From NCBI RefSeq assembly GCF_029542085.1, contig NZ_CP107036.1, positions 1,054,001-1,118,000 of the forward strand: a stretch of 64,000 nt of DNA. The letters are read 5' to 3'. Shown piece after piece: positions 1 to 9,085 of the stretch. Source of the stretch: Sphingobacterium sp. ML3W (GTDB lineage Bacteria; Bacteroidota; Bacteroidia; Sphingobacteriales; Sphingobacteriaceae). The stretch's first letter is position 1. Every line of letters starts with the position of its first letter. Under the pieces are notes generated by a model, which saw nothing but the letters and a program-made list of their open reading frames with translations, did not search any database and was not told the DNA's origin. Position numbers and translations under genes: made by a program.

Positions 1-630
1 TCTGGACAGATTCATTTCAATGGCAAATTGTTGTCTGCGTACGATGCAGCGACATTGTCCAAATGCAGGGCCCTTATGAGCCAGCAGCAACAGATTACAT
101 TGAGTTTTAAGGTGGAAGAGATTGTATTAATGGGGAGGTATCCGCATTATAAAAATACGCCCACAGTGCGTGATCATCAGGTGGTGTCCGAAACGATGGA
201 GCTCTGTGGTGTCACGGCATTCGCTGACCGGGATTTTTTGAGCCTTTCAGGGGGGGAGCAACAACGTGTTCATCTCGCGCGTGTTTTAGCACAGATCTGG
301 GATAATCCCGATGCGCTCCTGTTACTTGACGAACCTATTTCGGCTTTAGATCTGCATTATCAGCAAAAGGTGCTGGCGATTGCACGTGCATTGGCCCGTA
401 AAGGATTTATGGTTATTTTGATTGTCCATGATGTTAATTTTGCAGCGATGTATGCCGACCGAATCCTAATGCTCAAACATGGACGTAAACTCTTTCATGG
501 TACACCAGTGGAGGTTTTGGCACAGAAGGAAATCTACACGATTTTTTCGGTTGAATCCAATGTGATTATGAATCCACGAACATTGAAGCCTTATGTTCAA
601 TTGAAGGAGATGGAGATTGACCTGGAGTAG
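1..630 (+). CDS. hmuV: Heme (hemin) ABC transporter ATP-binding protein, 5' truncated by window edge
   Basis: This is the C-terminal part of an ABC ATPase, probably the HmuV subunit that powers import of heme or a related iron chelate through an inner-membrane permease. The reading frame is open from base 1, so the start and the Walker A loop lie before the window. Visible in order are the Q-loop region (SQQQ), the signature LSGGEQQR, Walker B LLLLDEP and the switch histidine in VHDVN. The neighbouring AraC-type gene fits an iron- or heme-regulated locus. The specific substrate is inferred from similarity of the signature region to HmuV/FecE-type ATPases; a siderophore or cobalamin ATPase is the alternative. 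Confidence 0.8.
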   Translation, partial: SGQIHFNGKLLSAYDAATLSKCRALMSQQQQITLSFKVEEIVLMGRYPHYKNTPTVRDHQVVSETMELCGVTAFADRDFLSLSGGEQQRVHLARVLAQIWDNPDALLLLDEPISALDLHYQQKVLAIARALARKGFMVILIVHDVNFAAMYADRILMLKHGRKLFHGTPVEVLAQKEIYTIFSVESNVIMNPRTLKPYVQLKEMEIDLE

Positions 631-752
631 ACCTGACAATCTTCACGTTGCTTCTGTCTAATAGGGATTTATTTAGATAGATTATAAATAATTTTTATTT
701 ACCACCCTAATTCGTTAATTTTAACTGTATCAGGCTTATTTGGATTGTAATC

Positions 753-1715
753 ATGTTGGTGAAAAGTAAAATAGTTGAGTTGGCGGATTGGCTTTTTGAA
801 GAAGAAATTCCAGACGGATATGTGCCTGATAAGCCTTTAGTTGAAAATAAAATCACGATCCATACGGAGCCCGTTCACATGGAGAATTTTCAGCTTTCTA
901 CCTCGGGTTTGTTTATATTGCATTCGAAAATGCAATTTGATCGACCTGTTCAGATATTGACCGAAATCGAAGGGGAGACCATTACCAGTCAATTTATATT
1001 CTTTAAACCGGTGGACAGTAAATTGCCCTATGGGATGAGCAGGCATAATATCCGGTATATACCTTCTGTTAAATCGGTTCATCAAGTGGAGCCCGGTATT
1101 GAGTATACGTATTTTATTGCTGTGATATCCAAGGAGTATTACCTGAACCTTATTAAGCGGGATTCATTATTGCACCAGCAATTTGTACATGAAATTGAAA
1201 AAGGGGAATATACATCGTTTTCAGAAGAAGATCTGATGGCGACCTATGAGATGCAGCACACCATAGCCGAACTCATCGAATCCAAGAAGAAAGGTGAGAT
1301 ACGTCGGCTGCATACTGAGTCTCGCATTGTTGAATTGCTAATGTACCAATTTGAGCAGTATAACGAGAAAAATGATCAGGCCGTTTCGTTGTTCCATGAC
1401 GAAGATGTGCAACGCCTGGAGCTGGCCCGGCAGATTCTCGAACAGCGTATTGCCAATCCACCGACACAAAAAGAACTCGCGGCAGAGGTATTGACAAGTG
1501 AAAGTAAGCTGCGAAAGGATTTTAAAGAATATTTTTCGGTTACAATCCACGATTATCTCACTCGAATCCGCATGGAAAAAGCCAAAAGTTATTTATTGGA
1601 TGATAAGATGACAGTTTATGAAGTTGCTTTGCTGACCGGATATGGTCATCAGAATAACTTTAGCAGTGCGTTTAAAAAATACTATGGAATTTCCCCCGGC
1701 GAGCTTAAAATGTAA
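753..1715 (+). CDS. AraC family transcriptional regulator
   Basis: This is a 320-residue DNA-binding regulator. The C-terminal 100 residues carry the double helix-turn-helix of the AraC/XylS family, with typical residues RMEKAKSYLL and, in the second motif, VALLTGYGHQNNFSSAFKKYYG. The N-terminal 200 residues show no recognisable sensor domain in my reading. It follows the heme ABC ATPase by 122 bp on the same strand and ends directly against the convergent PdeM gene. By position it may control the upstream heme/iron uptake genes, as many AraC proteins beside siderophore or heme transporters do, but no operator was identified. Confidence 0.85.
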   Translation: MLVKSKIVELADWLFEEEIPDGYVPDKPLVENKITIHTEPVHMENFQLSTSGLFILHSKMQFDRPVQILTEIEGETITSQFIFFKPVDSKLPYGMSRHNIRYIPSVKSVHQVEPGIEYTYFIAVISKEYYLNLIKRDSLLHQQFVHEIEKGEYTSFSEEDLMATYEMQHTIAELIESKKKGEIRRLHTESRIVELLMYQFEQYNEKNDQAVSLFHDEDVQRLELARQILEQRIANPPTQKELAAEVLTSESKLRKDFKEYFSVTIHDYLTRIRMEKAKSYLLDDKMTVYEVALLTGYGHQNNFSSAFKKYYGISPGELKM

Positions 1716-2372
1716 TTAGCTATTCTTTAGCGGCAGGATTATTTCATCGTGCAAAGCATAGCAATCGTACTCCGGCGGCATTTTTCGGCTATCCAATCCC
1801 GTAAACTTGCTAAATGCCGGTAGAATAATCTGCTGTGCGGAGACCCAGAAGCAGGGCAGACGGAGATGTTTATTGGGGGGAAGCTTAATACTGACGCCCG
1901 GATGAATATGTCCACTGATGGTGAAAGCCGAAGGAGCTATGATCGGTTCATGTATAAAGGAGATCTGCTCCAGCTCGAATTTGTCGTTGTGATAGATCAA
2001 ATCAATCTGCTTAGCTAATTTCTCCACCTTTCTATCATGGTTACCCAGGACGAGATGAAAATTGAGATCAGCATATTTTTGTTTAAACGCTGCCAGTAAA
2101 AGTACTTCCTGATTGACTCCTGCATGAATAAGGTCGCCGACAACCAAAATATTACCCGCCTGGTAGTGATCAATTAAAGAAGCTAGTCTTTGGAGGTCGA
2201 GGCTAGATGTATCTGAAGGGATAGGAATTCCATGTTTACGGAAATGTGCGGCTTTACCAAGGTGAAGGTCGGATAGAATGAGGGTATTCTGCTTCGGCCA
2301 AAAGATAGTACGTTGATTGTTAAGGATAAGGGTTTGTTTATTGAATGTAATGTGCTGTTCCTGTATATTCAT
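1716..2372 (-). CDS. pdeM: Ligase-associated DNA damage response endonuclease PdeM (metallophosphoesterase)
   Basis: This 218-residue calcineurin-like metallophosphoesterase has the full metal-binding series: SDLHLG (Asp35, His37), GDLIHAG, GNHDRK and a late SGHIHPG. Homologs in the ligase-associated cluster are manganese-dependent nucleases/phosphodiesterases acting in repair. Its start ATG overlaps the helicase stop by 4 bp (ATGA), so it is translationally coupled and last in the operon exonuclease, ligase, helicase, PdeM. Its stop codon directly abuts the stop codon of the convergent AraC gene, with no space for a separate terminator. The cytosolic repair role is known for the family; the exact substrate here is inferred. 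Confidence 0.9.
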   Translation of the reverse strand: MNIQEQHITFNKQTLILNNQRTIFWPKQNTLILSDLHLGKAAHFRKHGIPIPSDTSSLDLQRLASLIDHYQAGNILVVGDLIHAGVNQEVLLLAAFKQKYADLNFHLVLGNHDRKVEKLAKQIDLIYHNDKFELEQISFIHEPIIAPSAFTISGHIHPGVSIKLPPNKHLRLPCFWVSAQQIILPAFSKFTGLDSRKMPPEYDCYALHDEIILPLKNS

Positions 2373-4831
2373 TTTCTTCGCCCACGTTTTGATTTATTTG
2401 CATGCTCCATGCGTTGAATCCGCTCGATCAACGCTTCACTAGAAAGGGACTGACGTAAACTGTCCACTTTGATCGGGAAACTTAACGGTGTATATTCCTC
2501 TGCAAAGGTATAGATGATTTGGCTATTGTTTATTCTCTCAAATGCTTTTATCAGACGGTATTCCTCGAGTTGTTGGTTGAACACTTCGGTGAAAGCTTGC
2601 TTTAACAATAGATTGTCCGGATCATGATCCATTAAAACACGAAATATAATACCCGAGGAAGCTTGCAAGGATTTGTTGTTTTGTTGGGTTCCGGGATAGT
2701 TTTGTATCACCAATCCGGAAATTACAGCAATATCGCGGAATTTGCGGCTCGCCATTTCAGCGGAATTGATGCTACTGATCACGTCCTGCATAAGATTCTC
2801 CCGGCTCAGTACCTCGGTTAATTGCGCTTGATCCAATTTAATTTCTTTATCGGAATAAAGTTCGAAGCCATAGTCATTCATGGCCATGGAAAAACTAATG
2901 GGATAGCGTTTGCTGATGCGGTAAGCGACGAGAGCAGCCATGACTTCGTGGATCAATCGCCCTTCCAGCGGATAGAAAAACAGATGGTGTCCCTCTCTGG
3001 TCTTGATGTGTTCGACAAGAAATTCTGATTCATTGGGGACAGCCGAAAGGCTTTGCTGCTTCTGGATCAACGGCGCCAGGAAGCGCAATTCTTTTTCAGT
3101 GTTGTCGGGGCTTATTGCTTCTGCAAGTTTTTTACGTAGAAAATGGCTCAGGTTGGAGGAAAGCGGTAATCTACCTCCCAGCCAACTCGGAGTGATGGCC
3201 TTACCAGATGAATTTTTGACAAATACAGTCATATCCTTGACCATAACAAGTTCGAGAATCCGGCCAGCAAGGTTAAATCGTTCGCCTTTCTTCAATTTGC
3301 TGATAAAATATTCCTCAATCATACCGATATATCCGCCCGAGAGGAACTTTACGCGCATCATCGCATCACCAACAATAGCGCCGATATTCAGCCGATGGAG
3401 CAGGGCGATGCGTCTATTTTTTATTATCCAGTTGCCATCATTGTCCTGTACTACTTTGTGAAATTCTTCATAACGTTTGCCGATTTTGCCACCTGCGGTG
3501 ATAAAATACATACACCATTGCCATTCCTCATCTTCCATATAGTGGAACGCATGGGTCCGGGCAACGATCTGATGGAGTTCTGTCGATTGGAAACCGCCCC
3601 CGAGCGCGATCGTGACCATAAATTGCACTAACACATCGAAACTCTGGACCATGGGGTCGCGGTTTTCTATCGTTTGAGTTTTGACAGCTTCCTTTAAAGC
3701 GGCAACTTCGACGAGTTCCAGGGAATGTGTCGGAACGAAATAGATAATGGATGTTTCAAAAGGGCTGTGGCCACTTCTTCCGGCGCGTTGCATAAATCTG
3801 GCGACACCTTTGCTTGATCCGATTTGAATCACGGTGTCCACAGGCTTAAAATCCACGCCCAAATCAAGTGATGAAGTAGATACCACTGCTTTTAGCTTTC
3901 CACTGCTCAGATTTTCTTCGATCCATTCGCGTATGTGAGCATCTACTGAACTGTGATGTAGCGCAATCTGTCCCGCAAAATCGGGATGCGCTTGTAGTAA
4001 TAGCTGATACCAAAGTTCACTTTGGCTACGGGTATTGGTGAAAAGGATCGTACTCTTACTTTCCAGTATAATGGGGACAACCTGATTTACGAGATTGCCT
4101 CCAAGATGCCCGGCCCAGGGAAGGAGCTCCACTTTGTCGGGATAGATGGATCTGATCGCAATTTTCTTTTTCTCCTTTGCGATAATCTGCACGCTCTTTT
4201 TTGCTGCCGGCAACAGTACATCCATTGCTTGATCCAGATTGCCTATGGTGGCGGTGATACCCCAGATCTGGAGATCCTTATATTTATATTTTAAGTATGA
4301 TAATGCCAGTTCTACCATGACACCACGTTTATTTCCAATAAGTTCGTGCCATTCATCTATAGTAATACAGCGGATATTTTTGAAATATTTGTCACGTTGT
4401 TTTTGAGCGAGCAGGAGATGAAGGCTTTCTGGAGTCACCAAAAGGATATCGGGCATTGCTTTGGTTTGTTGCGCTCTGATCTTTGGATCAGTGTCCCCAT
4501 TCCGTACCTGTACAATCCAATCCAATCCGATATCGTCTATAGCGGTCTGCATTGCTCTCGCTAAATCCTTTGCCAGGGAGCGCAAAGGCGTGATCCATAG
4601 TAATTTTAGTCCTTTTTGGTAGCGTTCGGGATGATTCATGTAATCGATCAAGACCGCCATAAACACCGAAAATGTCTTGCCAAATCCTGTCGGGGCAATG
4701 ACCATTCCACTGTATCCCAGCATGTACCGGTCCCAGGTTTTAACCTGAAAGCCAAAAGGGGTATTGCCCAAGGATTCAAAATAACGATTGACGACCTTGA
4801 ATCCTTCACTGTGTATTATCTTCTGACTCAA
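2369..4831 (-). CDS. Ligase-associated DNA damage response DEXH-box helicase (Lhr-core type)
   Basis: This 820-residue superfamily 2 helicase matches the Lhr-core proteins found beside a bacterial ATP-dependent ligase. Visible motifs are the Walker A APTGFGKT (residues 46-53), the motif II DEWH, the SAT-like ITATIG, and RAGRSGH motif VI in the second RecA domain. A winged-helix and Lhr-specific C-terminal region follow. Family members translocate 3' to 5' on single-stranded DNA and unwind RNA:DNA hybrids. The gene lies one base from the ligase gene upstream and overlaps pdeM downstream, so all are probably one mRNA. It lacks the long C-terminal extension of E. coli Lhr, as expected for the core type. 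Confidence 0.92.
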   Translation of the reverse strand: MSQKIIHSEGFKVVNRYFESLGNTPFGFQVKTWDRYMLGYSGMVIAPTGFGKTFSVFMAVLIDYMNHPERYQKGLKLLWITPLRSLAKDLARAMQTAIDDIGLDWIVQVRNGDTDPKIRAQQTKAMPDILLVTPESLHLLLAQKQRDKYFKNIRCITIDEWHELIGNKRGVMVELALSYLKYKYKDLQIWGITATIGNLDQAMDVLLPAAKKSVQIIAKEKKKIAIRSIYPDKVELLPWAGHLGGNLVNQVVPIILESKSTILFTNTRSQSELWYQLLLQAHPDFAGQIALHHSSVDAHIREWIEENLSSGKLKAVVSTSSLDLGVDFKPVDTVIQIGSSKGVARFMQRAGRSGHSPFETSIIYFVPTHSLELVEVAALKEAVKTQTIENRDPMVQSFDVLVQFMVTIALGGGFQSTELHQIVARTHAFHYMEDEEWQWCMYFITAGGKIGKRYEEFHKVVQDNDGNWIIKNRRIALLHRLNIGAIVGDAMMRVKFLSGGYIGMIEEYFISKLKKGERFNLAGRILELVMVKDMTVFVKNSSGKAITPSWLGGRLPLSSNLSHFLRKKLAEAISPDNTEKELRFLAPLIQKQQSLSAVPNESEFLVEHIKTREGHHLFFYPLEGRLIHEVMAALVAYRISKRYPISFSMAMNDYGFELYSDKEIKLDQAQLTEVLSRENLMQDVISSINSAEMASRKFRDIAVISGLVIQNYPGTQQNNKSLQASSGIIFRVLMDHDPDNLLLKQAFTEVFNQQLEEYRLIKAFERINNSQIIYTFAEEYTPLSFPIKVDSLRQSLSSEALIERIQRMEHANKSKRGRRK

Positions 4832-4832
4832 C

Positions 4833-6413
4833 TTATGGTATTAGTTTTTTAATATTTTCCAATGTATCTATATCCGCTGCTTTTTTGTCCCTGCGCCAAC
4901 GCAAAATGCGTGGGAAGCGCAGGGCGACCCCCGATTTGTGGCGTTTGCTGTAGCCTATTCCTTCGAAGGCAATTTCAAATACAAGTTCGGGTTTAACAGT
5001 TCTTACGGGTCCGAATTTCTCCACGGCATTCTGCCGAATATAGCGACTGACCTCTAGTATCTCTTTATCTGTGAGTCCTGAATATGCTTTTGCAATGCTT
5101 ACTAAGTGATCACCATCTTTAACCGCAAAGGTATAGTCTGTATAATGTGCACTTCTGCGACCGCTGCCCTTTTGTGCATATATCAACACGGCATCAATGG
5201 TCATGGGATTGACTTTCCATTTCCACCAGCCACCTTTTTTTCGGCCAACATAATAGATGGAGTCTTTCTTTTTAAGCATAATGCCTTCACTGTTCAGCGC
5301 ACGTGAGGCCGCTTGTAATTTCCGTAGGTCGGACCAATTTTCACCATGAATAAGTGGAGACAATTGGATTGTGGGACCAACTTGACCTTGGCACAACTGT
5401 TCCAATAATTTACGCCTTTCTTGCAGCGGCTCAGATCGGAGGTCTTTACCATCCAGCTCCAATAAATCATAAAGGTATGCAACAATAGGGACTTCTTCAC
5501 GTAAAGTCTTGGAAATTACCTTGCGATTGATCCTTTTTTGTAGTTCATTAAAATTCAATATCTGACCTTCTTTCGCGGCGAGGATTTCACCATCCAAGAC
5601 AAAGCTCCCTTTCCATTGTTTGAGCGCATCGGTGATCTCTGGGAACTGTACAGTGACAAGTTCCTCGCCTCTTGACCAGATAAAGATTTCGTCGCTTCGT
5701 TTTATCAGCTGTCCGCGTATACCGTCCCATTTGTATTCGCATTGCCATTCCGCAATCAGACCGAGTTCTTCCACTTCTTTTTCAACAGGGTAGGCCAGAC
5801 AAAAGGGATATGGTTTTGAGAGGCTGGTATCGCTATATTCGCCACGAACGAGTTTGTCAAATGCGTATTCATGAGGATTCCACTCGCCCATAATACTGTG
5901 GGTAACAATACTTGGTTCGATCTGGAGATGTGTCGCAATGGTATTTATCAGCCCTTTGGACGATATTCCTAAGCGAAAGCTGCCACCCAACAATTTGTTG
6001 AAAATAAAACGCTCAATGGTGTTGAGCTTGTTCCAGGAAGTGAGCACAAAAGCTTTTTTTTCTTCCATTGAAGCATTTGCCAACTGTAGGATTTCTTCCA
6101 TCCATTCGCTGAGACTTTTGTCTATTTTTTCAGATGCGGGGGGCAGTAATAAAGCTAAGGTTTCGGAGAGGTCACCGACAGCAGCGTAGCATTCGATAAA
6201 CAACCATTCTGGAATACCGGTAATTTCCATTACCCAAGTTTTAAGTTCTTTGGCGGAAATCGCACGCCTTGGCCTTTTGCCGGTCATTAAAGCGAGAAAC
6301 CAGCGTTTATCTTTCTCAGGTGCAAAGGTTAAAAAGCGGATAATCGCTTCTTTTTTTAAACTGGCTTTATTGCTGCTGTCCAGCGCATTGATCAATGTCG
6401 CAAATTCTATCAT
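4833..6413 (-). CDS. ATP-dependent DNA ligase of the ligase-associated repair cluster
   Basis: This 526-residue ATP-dependent DNA ligase seals nicks. The nucleotidyl-transfer motif EYKWDGIRG places the adenylated lysine at residue 228. An N-terminal DNA-binding domain (about 1-200) precedes the adenylation domain (about 205-400), and a C-terminal OB fold ends the protein. It is not the essential NAD-dependent LigA and lacks the polymerase and phosphoesterase modules of LigD. It overlaps the exonuclease gene by 4 bp and sits one base before the helicase gene, so the four proteins are likely made together and act in one repair pathway. Confidence 0.92.
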   Translation of the reverse strand: MIEFATLINALDSSNKASLKKEAIIRFLTFAPEKDKRWFLALMTGKRPRRAISAKELKTWVMEITGIPEWLFIECYAAVGDLSETLALLLPPASEKIDKSLSEWMEEILQLANASMEEKKAFVLTSWNKLNTIERFIFNKLLGGSFRLGISSKGLINTIATHLQIEPSIVTHSIMGEWNPHEYAFDKLVRGEYSDTSLSKPYPFCLAYPVEKEVEELGLIAEWQCEYKWDGIRGQLIKRSDEIFIWSRGEELVTVQFPEITDALKQWKGSFVLDGEILAAKEGQILNFNELQKRINRKVISKTLREEVPIVAYLYDLLELDGKDLRSEPLQERRKLLEQLCQGQVGPTIQLSPLIHGENWSDLRKLQAASRALNSEGIMLKKKDSIYYVGRKKGGWWKWKVNPMTIDAVLIYAQKGSGRRSAHYTDYTFAVKDGDHLVSIAKAYSGLTDKEILEVSRYIRQNAVEKFGPVRTVKPELVFEIAFEGIGYSKRHKSGVALRFPRILRWRRDKKAADIDTLENIKKLIP

Positions 6414-7393
6414 ACGCTTAATTCTTCTCCGTAATTCGTATTTACTTCCTCGGCTTCAATACCTATTTCATTTAGATATTTGCTGAATGAGGCTGTCTGT
6501 CCATGCGTGACATACACTTTTTCAGCCTCACTTTCCTTTACTGCCTGCAGCAATCCATTCCAGTCCGCATGATCGCTGATAGCGAAACCTGCATCTGCGC
6601 TGCGCCATCTTCGTGCACCACGGATTTGCATCCAGCCGGAGCAGATCGCATAGGCAACATGTGGTATCTTTTGGAGCAGTTGCGTATCAAGTAATGCCGG
6701 TGGTAGCAATACGATCTTGCCGTCGAGCTGTTTCATATCCGTCATCGGGTCGATAATTTGATAGGATGGTAATTTTATACCGGCATCGCTATAGGCCATA
6801 TTTAATTTAGCGATACTATTATGCACATATATTTGGCCCATATCCTTTACCGCATTTAATATCCTTTGGGACTTGCCCAATGAGTAGCCAATAAATACGG
6901 ATGTCTTTTTGTATCCCTGATTGTGTGTGATCCATGCATTTAATCGTTGATTTTGGATTTCGACACTTTCCCAGCGATAGAGCGGCAGACCAAAAGTACT
7001 TTCGGTAATTAGCTCATGACATTTTACGGGTTCAAATGGGGTAGACAGCCCATCATCCTGGATCTTGTAATCTCCGGTAAAGACCGTCACTTTACCTTTG
7101 TATTCCAATCGTATCTGTGCTGAGCCAATGATATGCCCTGCAGGATGTAAAGAAATTTTTACACCGTTGATCTGGATCGTCTGGTTGTAAGCTAAGCCTT
7201 CAATCCGAATATCGGACCCAATACGACTTTTCAATATACCAACGGTAAAATGGTGACAAAGATACTTGTTCATGCCCGGGCGCGCATGGTCTGCATGGCC
7301 ATGTGTAATGATAGCAAGATCAACCGGTTGCCATGGGTCCAGGTAAAATTTGCCGGGAATACAATAAATGCCTTTTGATGTGAATTGAATCAT
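6410..7393 (-). CDS. Ligase-associated DNA damage response exonuclease (metallo-beta-lactamase fold)
   Basis: This 327-residue protein has the beta-lactamase metal motif THGHADH (His31, His33, Asp35, His36), with further histidines in HPAGHIIGSA and FTGDYK, and a late VTHGQ. It belongs to the metallo-beta-lactamase/beta-CASP-like nucleases found as the first gene of the ligase-associated repair cluster. It is the first gene of this minus-strand operon, and its stop overlaps the ligase start. It is annotated as an exonuclease by family; activity on DNA and not RNA is inferred from context. I saw no Bacteroidota -7 box upstream with confidence. Confidence 0.9.
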   Translation of the reverse strand: MIQFTSKGIYCIPGKFYLDPWQPVDLAIITHGHADHARPGMNKYLCHHFTVGILKSRIGSDIRIEGLAYNQTIQINGVKISLHPAGHIIGSAQIRLEYKGKVTVFTGDYKIQDDGLSTPFEPVKCHELITESTFGLPLYRWESVEIQNQRLNAWITHNQGYKKTSVFIGYSLGKSQRILNAVKDMGQIYVHNSIAKLNMAYSDAGIKLPSYQIIDPMTDMKQLDGKIVLLPPALLDTQLLQKIPHVAYAICSGWMQIRGARRWRSADAGFAISDHADWNGLLQAVKESEAEKVYVTHGQTASFSKYLNEIGIEAEEVNTNYGEELSV

Positions 7394-7563
7394 ATCGAAT
7401 CCTTGTTTTTGACAACATGACTTCTATTTGTAGCATGTTATGTATTCAAACAGGCAGGGATAAGTTAAAGTTTTGTTTATTTTTTAGTGAAAGTCGATCC
7501 TAGTGATTAAATTGCGGGGGTAAGGAAATTTTTTACCTGAAGAATGGATCCGGTTAATTTTTT

Positions 7564-7571
7564 TACATTTG
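7564..7571 (+). promoter_or_regulatory. Candidate -7 promoter box for the histidine kinase cluster
   Basis: TACATTTG matches the Bacteroidota -7 consensus TAnnTTTG exactly. It lies 29 bp before the start codon of the first kinase gene, which would give a transcript start near 7575. No clear TTTG lies 19-20 nt upstream, so only one half of the promoter is supported. Confidence 0.45.
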
Positions 7572-7600
7572 TTTACTTTGATTCTTAGTTTAAGCGCTCT

Positions 7601-9085
7601 ATGATATTGATAGTCGATGACAACCCAGATAATATTTATTCGTTACAAAAGTTATTGGAATCCAAAAATTTCAAAGTCGATACTGCCCATTCCGGTGAAG
7701 AGGCTTTAAAGAAGATTTTAAAATATAATTATGCTTTAATCATATTGGATGTGCAGATGCCCGATATGGATGGTTTTGAAGTTGCTGAGAACATTGCAGG
7801 ATTCAGTAAGACTAAGGAGACACCGATTATATTTTTGTCTGCTGTCAATACCGATAAACGTTTTATTACAAAGGGTTATGATTCAGGAGGGCTGGATTAC
7901 GTCACCAAACCTGTCGATCCGGATATCCTGATGCTCAAAGTCAAAACATTCTATCGGCTGTATGAGCAGACTCAGGCCCTCAAGGATATCCAGCAGACTT
8001 TGGAAATGGAAGTGGAAAGACGGAAGCAGGCGCAATCGGAACTTCGTTCAAAAGTTGACTATTTACATACCTTACTGGAATCTTTACCACAAATTGCTTT
8101 TACCTGTGACCATCTTGGTAATATTGGCTTTGTCAATGGCCGTTGGTTCCAGTTTTCGGACAGTGAGAACACATTCCCGCAGACGCATCCTGAAGACCGG
8201 TCGATCATGGCTGAATTGCAGGAAAGTCTTGAGTCCGGTAAACCTTTGGAAATGGAGGTACGGGTTAAAAAGCAGGATGAATCCGGTTATACATATCAAT
8301 TATTAAGGGTGTGGCCCATTTTAGAGAATGGCGAAAATAATTGGGTGGGGACATTTACTGACATCGACGTCCAAAAGAAAGCGGAGAAGGAGAAGGATGA
8401 GTTTTTGAGTATTGCGAGCCATGAACTGAAAACACCGCTAACAAGCATCAAAGCTTATATGCAGCTACTTGACCGCAAGTTAAGTCTCGACAAAAGCTGC
8501 CCAGAGGCCAAGTATGTTGGCCGGGTTCAGGATCAGGTCGAAAAGCTCAACAGTTTGATCACGGATTTGCTCGATCTGTCGAAAATCGACAATGGTAAAC
8601 TAGGGATCAATAAAAAGGTATTCTCGCTTGAACGAATGGTACAAAATGCCATTGATTCCATTGTTCAGACCCATGATCAGAGTAATATGGAATTGTATAG
8701 ACAGGGGGATATCTCGGGACTAATGGTCTATGGTGATGAGATACGCCTGGAGCAGGTTCTTGTTAACTTTTTAACAAATGCTTATAAGTATGCCGCCGGG
8801 ACAGAGAAGGTGATCGTCGATTGCAGTGTAATGACGGATGTCGTAAAAGTCAGTGTGATTGATTTTGGAATCGGTATACCTGAAAACAAACTGTCTGATG
8901 TTTTTGACAAGTTTTACCGTGTAGAAGAAACTTCCTTTGATTTCCAGGGACTGGGAATAGGGCTTTATATTTGTTCGGAAATTATCCGTAGCCATCAAGG
9001 TACCATTGCCGTCGAAAGTTCTGTCGGTAAAGGGGCCACATTTTATTTTACATTACCATTAAATCTGCCTACAGATGCCAAATAA
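7601..9085 (+). CDS. Hybrid response regulator-sensor histidine kinase (REC-PAS-HisKA-HATPase)
   Basis: This cytosolic 494-residue kinase begins with a receiver domain (about 1-120, phosphoacceptor Asp50 in ILDVQMPDMDG, Lys103 in TKPVD). A short coiled coil (125-155) and a PAS-like domain (155-260) follow. The HisKA domain has its phosphorylated His274 in ASHELKTPL, and the ATPase domain shows an N box (NFLTNAYKYA), DFGIGIP and GLGIGLYIC. There is no membrane segment, so its input must come through the receiver or PAS domain. Its end overlaps the next kinase by 11 bp, which suggests translational coupling within a five-gene signalling cluster. Confidence 0.92.
   Translation: MILIVDDNPDNIYSLQKLLESKNFKVDTAHSGEEALKKILKYNYALIILDVQMPDMDGFEVAENIAGFSKTKETPIIFLSAVNTDKRFITKGYDSGGLDYVTKPVDPDILMLKVKTFYRLYEQTQALKDIQQTLEMEVERRKQAQSELRSKVDYLHTLLESLPQIAFTCDHLGNIGFVNGRWFQFSDSENTFPQTHPEDRSIMAELQESLESGKPLEMEVRVKKQDESGYTYQLLRVWPILENGENNWVGTFTDIDVQKKAEKEKDEFLSIASHELKTPLTSIKAYMQLLDRKLSLDKSCPEAKYVGRVQDQVEKLNSLITDLLDLSKIDNGKLGINKKVFSLERMVQNAIDSIVQTHDQSNMELYRQGDISGLMVYGDEIRLEQVLVNFLTNAYKYAAGTEKVIVDCSVMTDVVKVSVIDFGIGIPENKLSDVFDKFYRVEETSFDFQGLGIGLYICSEIIRSHQGTIAVESSVGKGATFYFTLPLNLPTDAK

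Noticed and set aside
3003-3461. Open frame of 152 codons on the plus strand inside the helicase gene
   Set aside because: It lies fully antisense to the helicase, whose motifs are intact; its sequence has no recognisable domain.
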